Shown: in pieces, positions 22,830-27,739 of the stretch | How the letters are laid out: every line of letters starts with the position of its first letter | Numbering within the stretch: position 1 is the first letter of the stretch | Assembly: GCA_000434115.1 (NCBI GenBank) | Contig: FR893944.1 | Location: 296 to 28,034, forward strand | Reading direction: 5' to 3' | DNA from: Roseburia sp. CAG:309 | GTDB taxonomy: Bacteria; Bacillota; Clostridia; Lachnospirales; Lachnospiraceae | Length of the DNA: 27,739 nucleotides | Program-made: the position numbers and the translations under genes | Notes under the pieces: model-generated | What the model was told of the DNA's origin: nothing | The model's input: the letters and a program-made list of their open reading frames with translations, nothing else | The model's database searches: none

Positions 22830-23964
22830 ACAATGGTTTTCTCACTTTCTTCCTGGTAATTTCTACTAGTCCCAAAGCGGTCATGTCAATGACTTTTGCC
22901 GGCACACGATCCTTTGTCATCTCCTGTTCCAGCAATTTCAGCAGTTCCTCGACATGGTCCTTTTCTTCCATATCAATAAAATCAATCAAAATGATCCCGG
23001 AAAGATTGCGAAGACGTATCTGTTTTGCCGCTTCGATAGCGGCTTCTTTGTTGAGTTTAAAAAAGGTATGTTCTTTATTGCGTTTTCCCTGAATCGCCTT
23101 CTGGGTATTGACATCAATTACCGTCAGTGCTTCTGTCGGTTCGATCACAAGAGAGCCTCCGCTTTTTAACCAGACATGCTTTTTAAAACATTTTTCCAAT
23201 TTGGAAGAAATTTCCAACAACTTGTCCAATGGATAATTGTCCTCATACAGGCAGATCGTTTCGTCCTGTAACTGCGGATCTTTTTTTAATTCCTCAAAGA
23301 TGCTTTTTTGATCGGTAATAATACGGTCAAAATAATGTTTTCCGCTGGATTTGATGTATTTTACCACTTCCCGCTCTGCTCTATATAATTTGGAAAAGCA
23401 GGTTCGATGTGGTGCTTTTTCCCGCAGACTGCGCATCTGTTCCAATAATACATGACATTCTTTTATAATCGTTTCATCATCGGCATTTTGGCATGTTGTC
23501 CGCAGGATGATACCATATTCTACACCGGCAAACGTTTCGAGAATACGTTCCATTCTCTCCCTTGTAGCAGAGTCAGTTATCTTTTTGGAAATATTTTTTG
23601 TCGTAATATCGGTCGTGATGACCGCGTACATCCCTGTCAGTTCCAGTTTTCGTGAGCAGACCGGCTGTTTGCTCTTTACCGCCGGTTTTATGATCTGAAC
23701 CGGAAATTCCATTCCCTGCATAACCTCGGAAAACTCTTCTTTTTTCAATGGCAGATAGCACATATTGTTTTTGGTTACTTCCAAGAATGCCGCCTGAATA
23801 TTCGGAACCACATTTTTTACTTTGGCAAGATAAATGTCGCCGGTTGCGATTGTCTGCTCTGCCTCTGCCGGTTCCACAATGATATCATACAGTTCATTCC
23901 CCTGAAATACAGCAGACAAAAGATGGTTTTTATAGTGAATTACAGCAAGTTGTCTTTCTATCAT
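22804..23964 (-). CDS. rng: Ribonuclease E/G-family endoribonuclease, short form
   Basis: A 386-residue RNase E/G-type protein that would cleave single-stranded RNA. An embedded S1 domain lies near residues 38-100 (GDIYLAKVKNVVPNIQAAFLEV). The DNase-I-like catalytic region contains the two metal-binding aspartates, D284 in TVIDVNT and D328 in IILIDFIDM, then ends with GLVEITRKKVRKPLYELIE. It stops there, so the CPxC zinc-link and small dimerisation domain of E. coli RNase E and G are missing. Its start overlaps the DUF2344 stop as ATGA, with GGAG about 10 bases upstream. In Clostridia this gene commonly precedes rplU; here xfp and the YfhO-type gene lie in between. Confidence 0.9.
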   Translation of the reverse strand: MIERQLAVIHYKNHLLSAVFQGNELYDIIVEPAEAEQTIATGDIYLAKVKNVVPNIQAAFLEVTKNNMCYLPLKKEEFSEVMQGMEFPVQIIKPAVKSKQPVCSRKLELTGMYAVITTDITTKNISKKITDSATRERMERILETFAGVEYGIILRTTCQNADDETIIKECHVLLEQMRSLREKAPHRTCFSKLYRAEREVVKYIKSSGKHYFDRIITDQKSIFEELKKDPQLQDETICLYEDNYPLDKLLEISSKLEKCFKKHVWLKSGGSLVIEPTEALTVIDVNTQKAIQGKRNKEHTFFKLNKEAAIEAAKQIRLRNLSGIILIDFIDMEEKDHVEELLKLLEQEMTKDRVPAKVIDMTALGLVEITRKKVRKPLYELIERGD

Positions 23965-24737
23965 TCGGAAGCGGCTCCTTCCTCAGCCATAAAATACATC
24001 TGAAGTCTGTGAATCTGATAAGAATACGGCAGAAACTGCGCCTGCACATAATGCTCAAATGCCAGCATAACGTGCTCCGGTTTGATATTGATCGAACTGC
24101 CGGAAGTCAGCTGCAAAAACAGGCTGTCTTCACTGTCAAATTCGTTATGAAGTTCCGGAAGGGATTCCCCCGTCTTTTCCTCAAATGTTTTTTTGGCAAA
24201 TGCGTATTGCTGGATATACGGTTTGATATCCATCTCTTTTTCGCTCTTTTTTGTCTTTTTCAAAATGACGATCTGTGGCTGCTGCATAAACGCTTCAAAG
24301 GTTTCCTGCAAAGGAAATTCACAGGCAGCGCCGCTCTCTTCTCTTACCATATTTTTCCAAAAATAATCGCCTTTTTTCACCGTGATCATATAATCGCAGG
24401 CGTGCAATAATGCCATGGATGTCTTGGTTTTATCCGAAAGAACTTTCATTTCTGTCACAAACAATTCGTCTGTCATACATGTATTTAAGTAGTTTACAAC
24501 TTCGTTCGGATCTTCCGAAGGAAGGGATACAAATTCAATATCAATATATTCTCCGTCGCTCGTCAATCCGACACTTAACGGAGAAGCAAAACTCATGATC
24601 TGATGTGGGTTAAACCCCTGTGAATAAGCCACATCCATCTTCGCTCGCCGAAGTGCTTTCTGGAAAAAACGCATACAGTCAAGGTGTCCGATAAATTTGA
24701 TCGAACCGGTTTTTGTAAAACGAAATCTTGTTTTCAT
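23961..24737 (-). CDS. DUF2344 / TIGR03936 radical SAM-linked protein
   Basis: A 258-residue protein of unknown function that almost always accompanies, or is fused to, the TIGR03960 radical SAM protein. The conserved N-terminus FRFTKTGSIKFIGHLDCMR and AYSQGFNPHQIMSFASPLSVG are clear. The ATG at 24737 overlaps the radical SAM stop as ATGA and follows GGAGG by 5 bases. A longer frame to 24788 lies within the upstream gene and lacks similarity. Such tight coupling suggests the two proteins form one complex. A role in RNA or ribosome modification is guilt by association only. Confidence 0.88.
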   Translation of the reverse strand: MKTRFRFTKTGSIKFIGHLDCMRFFQKALRRAKMDVAYSQGFNPHQIMSFASPLSVGLTSDGEYIDIEFVSLPSEDPNEVVNYLNTCMTDELFVTEMKVLSDKTKTSMALLHACDYMITVKKGDYFWKNMVREESGAACEFPLQETFEAFMQQPQIVILKKTKKSEKEMDIKPYIQQYAFAKKTFEEKTGESLPELHNEFDSEDSLFLQLTSGSSINIKPEHVMLAFEHYVQAQFLPYSYQIHRLQMYFMAEEGAASE

Positions 24738-26617
24738 GCCTGCCTCCATTCCATGCAGACACCTGAACCAAATTTGGCGGCTCCACATCCACTACATTTT
24801 GCCCGGCAATTCGGGGTCACTTTTTCCTGCAGGGAATTTTCATATTCGCGATACAGGAAATTCTTGGAAACTCCAATGTCAATAAAATCCCACGGGAAAA
24901 TTTCATCTTTGCCGCGCTCCCGGTAATTATAAAAATAGCGCGAAACACCATTTTCATCCATTACCTGTTCCCATACATCTTCTCTAAAATAATCTGTCCA
25001 CGCGTCGAAAATACACCCTCTGCGGTACGCATCTTCGATCACTTTGCACAGTTTGCGGTCGCCTCTGGCAAAGATTCCCTCTAACTCGGAAGTGACGGCA
25101 TCGTGGCACTGATAACGGATCGAGCGCTGGTTTAACTGCTCTTTCACTTTTCCGAGCAGAAAACGCCGCTTCGACTCAAATTGTTCTGCGGTATTCATCG
25201 GCGACCATTGGAATGGCGTAAATGGTTTCGGTACAAAAAAGGACGAACTTGCCACGATCTCCGGCCGTCCATGACGTTCTTCTTTGGGTAGTTCAAAATA
25301 TTTGGCAGCGATTTTATCCGCCAATACCGCGATCTGTTCGATATCGTCTTCCCGCTCGCCCGGAAGTCCAAGCATAAAGTACAATTTTACACGGTTCCAG
25401 CCGCCCTGAAATGCCTCCCATGCGCCCGACAAGATCACTTCTTCGGTAAGTCCCTTATTGATGACATTGCGCATCCGCTGGGATCCTGCCTCCGGTGCAA
25501 ACGTCAAACTGCTCTTTTTGACATCCTGCACTTTACTCATAACATCCAGCGAAAACGCATCGATTCGCAGTGACGGCAGCGAAATATTGATCTTTCGCTC
25601 GTCACACTCATCGATCAAAAAGTATACCAATTCCGATAATTCTTTATAGTCACTGGAACTCAGAGAACTCAGTGTGATTTCCTCATATCCGGTATTATCG
25701 AGCATCGTAACTGCCATTTTTTTCAGATAATCAATGTCTCTCGGACGGATCGGACGATAGATCATTCCCGCCTGGCAGAAACGGCATCCGCGGATACATC
25801 CTCTCTGAATCTCCAGCACAACGCGATCCTGCGTCGCCTTAATATAAGGGACCAATGGCTTCTCCGGATAATACGTATGGGTCAGATCATTGACAACCTG
25901 TTTTTTTACCTTTTCCGGCGCTGTCTCGCAGTTTGGCACCATCGCATGGATCGTACCATCCGGATTATACGTAACATCATACAACGACGGCACATAAATC
26001 CCATCTACTGTCGCCGCGATTTCCAAAAATTCCCGTCTGGATTTTCCTATTTTTTTCCATTCTTTATATTTATCCAAAAGTTCACGGTACGATGTCTCGC
26101 CCTCACCGATATAAACCAGATCAAAAAAGTCTGCGATCGGTTCCGGATTATACGTACAAGGCCCCCCGCAGATAACAAACGGATCGTCCATCGTGCGGTC
26201 TTTCGTATATAACGGAATCCCGGACAGATCCAGTACCTGTAAAATATTGGTATAACACATCTCGTACTGTAATGTAATCCCTAAAAAGTCAAAATTTTTG
26301 ATCGGCTGCTGGCTTTCAAGCGCAAATAACGGAATTTGCCTTTCCCGCATAATTTTGTCAAGATCCGGCCACGGAGAATAGACTCTCTCGCAGTACGTGT
26401 CTTCCCACTGGTTAAACATATCATATAATATCTGGATCCCCAGATGCGACATTCCGATTTCATACACATCCGGGAAACACATGCAAAACCGGACATCTAC
26501 GGATGCCGGGTCTTTTTTTACCATATTGATCTCATTTCCTGTATATCTGGCAGGCTTTTCGACACTCATCAAAATTTCATCGGAAAGTGCCAAAAAACGT
26601 CTGTTTTTCAAAGCCAT
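24734..26617 (-). CDS. TIGR03960-type B12-binding-like radical SAM protein
   Basis: A 627-residue protein of unknown reaction. The N-terminal part (to about 210) resembles a cobalamin-binding domain (FPDVYEIGMSHLG, VICGGPCTYNPEPIADFFD) but I do not see the B12 histidine motif DxHxxG. The radical SAM core has C274-x3-C278-x2-C281 in RGCIRGCRFCQAG, ligating a [4Fe-4S] cluster. The extreme C-terminus has a further cysteine cluster, C604, C608, C611 and C621, again with C-x3-C-x2-C spacing, likely a second metal or Fe-S site. It heads a four-gene operon with DUF2344, RNase G/E and YfhO. A GGAG box lies 11 bases before the ATG. Confidence 0.9.
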   Translation of the reverse strand: MALKNRRFLALSDEILMSVEKPARYTGNEINMVKKDPASVDVRFCMCFPDVYEIGMSHLGIQILYDMFNQWEDTYCERVYSPWPDLDKIMRERQIPLFALESQQPIKNFDFLGITLQYEMCYTNILQVLDLSGIPLYTKDRTMDDPFVICGGPCTYNPEPIADFFDLVYIGEGETSYRELLDKYKEWKKIGKSRREFLEIAATVDGIYVPSLYDVTYNPDGTIHAMVPNCETAPEKVKKQVVNDLTHTYYPEKPLVPYIKATQDRVVLEIQRGCIRGCRFCQAGMIYRPIRPRDIDYLKKMAVTMLDNTGYEEITLSSLSSSDYKELSELVYFLIDECDERKINISLPSLRIDAFSLDVMSKVQDVKKSSLTFAPEAGSQRMRNVINKGLTEEVILSGAWEAFQGGWNRVKLYFMLGLPGEREDDIEQIAVLADKIAAKYFELPKEERHGRPEIVASSSFFVPKPFTPFQWSPMNTAEQFESKRRFLLGKVKEQLNQRSIRYQCHDAVTSELEGIFARGDRKLCKVIEDAYRRGCIFDAWTDYFREDVWEQVMDENGVSRYFYNYRERGKDEIFPWDFIDIGVSKNFLYREYENSLQEKVTPNCRAKCSGCGAAKFGSGVCMEWRQA

Positions 26618-26657
26618 AATGCAATCTGCTCCTGTTCTTAAAGTTCGTCACTTTTTC

Positions 26658-26686
26658 ATTATAACATTCTTGAAAATTCTCTACAA
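26658..26686 (-). promoter_or_regulatory. Promoter of the radical SAM operon
   Basis: The minus strand has -35 TTGTAG (26681-26686), a 17-base spacer and a perfect -10 TATAAT (26658-26663) preceded by TGT, an extended -10. It lies about 40 bases before the start codon. Confidence 0.75.
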
Positions 26687-26693
26687 GAATAAA

Positions 26694-26722
26694 TTGCTTT
26701 TTTTTGCCTGCTATGATAAAAT
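26694..26722 (+). promoter_or_regulatory. Promoter of the zinc-ribbon membrane protein gene
   Basis: -35 TTGCTT (26694-26699), a 17-base spacer and -10 TAAAAT (26717-26722, 5/6) preceded by TGA. It lies 36 bases before the ATG and back to back with the radical SAM operon promoter; the two -35 boxes are only 7 bases apart. Confidence 0.6.
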
Positions 26723-26758
26723 TATGACTAGAATTATGCTTTAAGAAAGGAGTTTATT

Positions 26759-27688
26759 ATGTGGTGTCCAAAATGTAGAAATGAATATATTAATGGAGTT
26801 ACTACTTGTGTAGACTGCGGCTGCGATCTGGTCGAAGAACTTTCGGAAGAAATCGACGAAAATGAACCGGTTGCCATCGGCTCTCTTGCCAGTGAAGAAA
26901 CGGCTTCCAAACTTGTCGGTTACTTAAACCGTGCCGGTCTGCTCAGCTGCGCTGTCCGTCCACAGCCGGAAAATGAAGAAGGAGAAATCCCTGCTTACGA
27001 TATTATCGTCGCAGGAAAAGAACTGGTTTACATCCATCAGCTCTTTGACGGCCTGACGGAAGATGCCGACGAAGAGGAACCTTTGGATCTGGAACTTCTG
27101 CTTCCAAAATTCGAAGAAAAATATGCTGAAATTCAGGATGAGGAAGCAAATAAACTTCTCTCCGATCTTCGTACGGAAGCCAGTACCGTTTATGTCAATA
27201 AAAAAGATACGTATTCGGATTTCAAATTCAGCGGAATCAGTTTTATCATTTTTGCTGTCCTTGGCTATCTTTTTGCACTTTTAAACGGCTTAGGCGTATT
27301 TACAATATTTAACACTTTTTCCGTCATTGTTTTGACGATTGTATTTACTGTTTTTATGATTATCGGAATTTCTTCCATACATAAAGCAAACAGCATTAAA
27401 ACGCTTGTTTCCGAAGAAGAAAATGTACTGGAAGACGTCGAAAACTACATCGCGGAACATTTTACCGACGACTATTTTGCTTCTCTTCCATCGGATGAAA
27501 GCCTGAGTGACGAGGAAAATTTCCTGATGATCACGGACCGGTTAAAAGTCGAATTGACCGAAGCATTTCCATTGTTCAGCCGGGGATACATCGATCAGCT
27601 GGTGGATGAACGCTACGGCGAATATTTAGATTCTAAGGAAAGCGAAGAACCGGAAGAAACAAGCGAAGACGAAAATGTAGAAGAATAA
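26759..27688 (+). CDS. Zinc-ribbon membrane protein of unknown function
   Basis: I do not recognise a characterised family. The 309 residues begin with a zinc ribbon (C3-x2-C6 and C17-x2-C20, with an extra C22). Then comes an acidic region resembling DUF2007-type signal-transducing domains (IGSLASEETASKLVGYLNRAGL, about 43-100), two membrane segments (about 160-183 and 186-206), and a strongly acidic C-terminal part ending in a Glu-rich tail. AAAGGAG lies 7 bases before the ATG. It is a single gene with its own promoter and terminator, divergent from the radical SAM operon. A sensing or scaffold role at the membrane is only a guess. Confidence 0.85.
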   Translation: MWCPKCRNEYINGVTTCVDCGCDLVEELSEEIDENEPVAIGSLASEETASKLVGYLNRAGLLSCAVRPQPENEEGEIPAYDIIVAGKELVYIHQLFDGLTEDADEEEPLDLELLLPKFEEKYAEIQDEEANKLLSDLRTEASTVYVNKKDTYSDFKFSGISFIIFAVLGYLFALLNGLGVFTIFNTFSVIVLTIVFTVFMIIGISSIHKANSIKTLVSEEENVLEDVENYIAEHFTDDYFASLPSDESLSDEENFLMITDRLKVELTEAFPLFSRGYIDQLVDERYGEYLDSKESEEPEETSEDENVEE

Positions 27689-27694
27689 AATCAA

Positions 27695-27727
27695 AGGGTT
27701 GTCCAAAACGGGCAACCCTCTTTATTG
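27695..27727 (+). terminator. Terminator of the zinc-ribbon gene
   Basis: AGGGTTGTCC pairs with GGGCAACCCT (10 base pairs with one G-U, loop AAAAC), followed by CTTTATT. It begins 6 bases after the stop codon. The U-run is interrupted, so strength is uncertain. Confidence 0.75.
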
Positions 27728-27739
27728 TATCGCAGCAAA

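Overview
The window is a dense, core-type chromosomal segment from a low-GC, Gram-positive anaerobe, most likely a Clostridia of the Lachnospiraceae type. This rests on AGGAGG-like ribosome binding sites before most genes, an L27 protein with a cleavable N-terminus next to its processing protease Prp, a fused NadD-YqeK protein, the SpoIIIE/FtsK-TepA-PNPase neighbourhood known from Bacillota, and a radical SAM/DUF2344/RNase G cluster ahead of the L21-L27-Obg genes. I see no mobile elements, CRISPR arrays, tRNAs or rRNAs. The taxonomic call is inference from gene content.

Layout, mostly on the minus strand. (1) 34-9661, read right to left: pnp, an omega-amidase-like nitrilase, the ClpP-like tepA, ftsK/spoIIIE, two overlapping RimK-like ATP-grasp genes, and fhs. 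Spacing is tight throughout and no internal terminator is evident. The pnp leader carries two extended -10 promoter copies built on the same 15-mer and a long hairpin in front of the start codon. (2) 9880-10706: a NUDIX gene and rpsO, separated by a terminator-like hairpin; rpsO has its own promoter. (3) 10925-12954, plus strand: the potassium uptake pair ktrB-ktrA, divergent from rpsO and overlapping rsfS tail to tail. (4) 12945-17170, minus: rplU, prp, rpmA, (terminator), obgE, yhbY, nadD-yqeK, rsfS, a ribosome-biogenesis operon with a structured L21 leader. (5) 17410-19818, minus: phosphoketolase xfp as a single gene with its own promoter and terminator. (6) 20061-26617, minus: radical SAM TIGR03960-type protein, DUF2344 partner, a short RNase G/E, and a large YfhO-type membrane protein, with ATGA overlaps. 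(7) 26759-27688, plus: a zinc-ribbon membrane protein of unknown role, with its own promoter and terminator.

Biological themes are translation and ribosome maturation (S15, L21, L27, Prp, Obg, YhbY, RsfS), RNA decay (PNPase, RNase G/E), chromosome translocation (FtsK/SpoIIIE), cofactor and one-carbon metabolism (NadD, Fhs), potassium homeostasis, and the phosphoketolase pathway. The least understood parts are the tandem ATP-grasp pair behind ftsK, the radical SAM/DUF2344 pair, the zinc-ribbon membrane protein and the elaborate pnp leader. No gene-free stretch exceeds 300 bases. The four longest gaps (about 220-240 bases, upstream of pnp, rpsO/ktrB, rplU and xfp) all hold promoters and leader structures.
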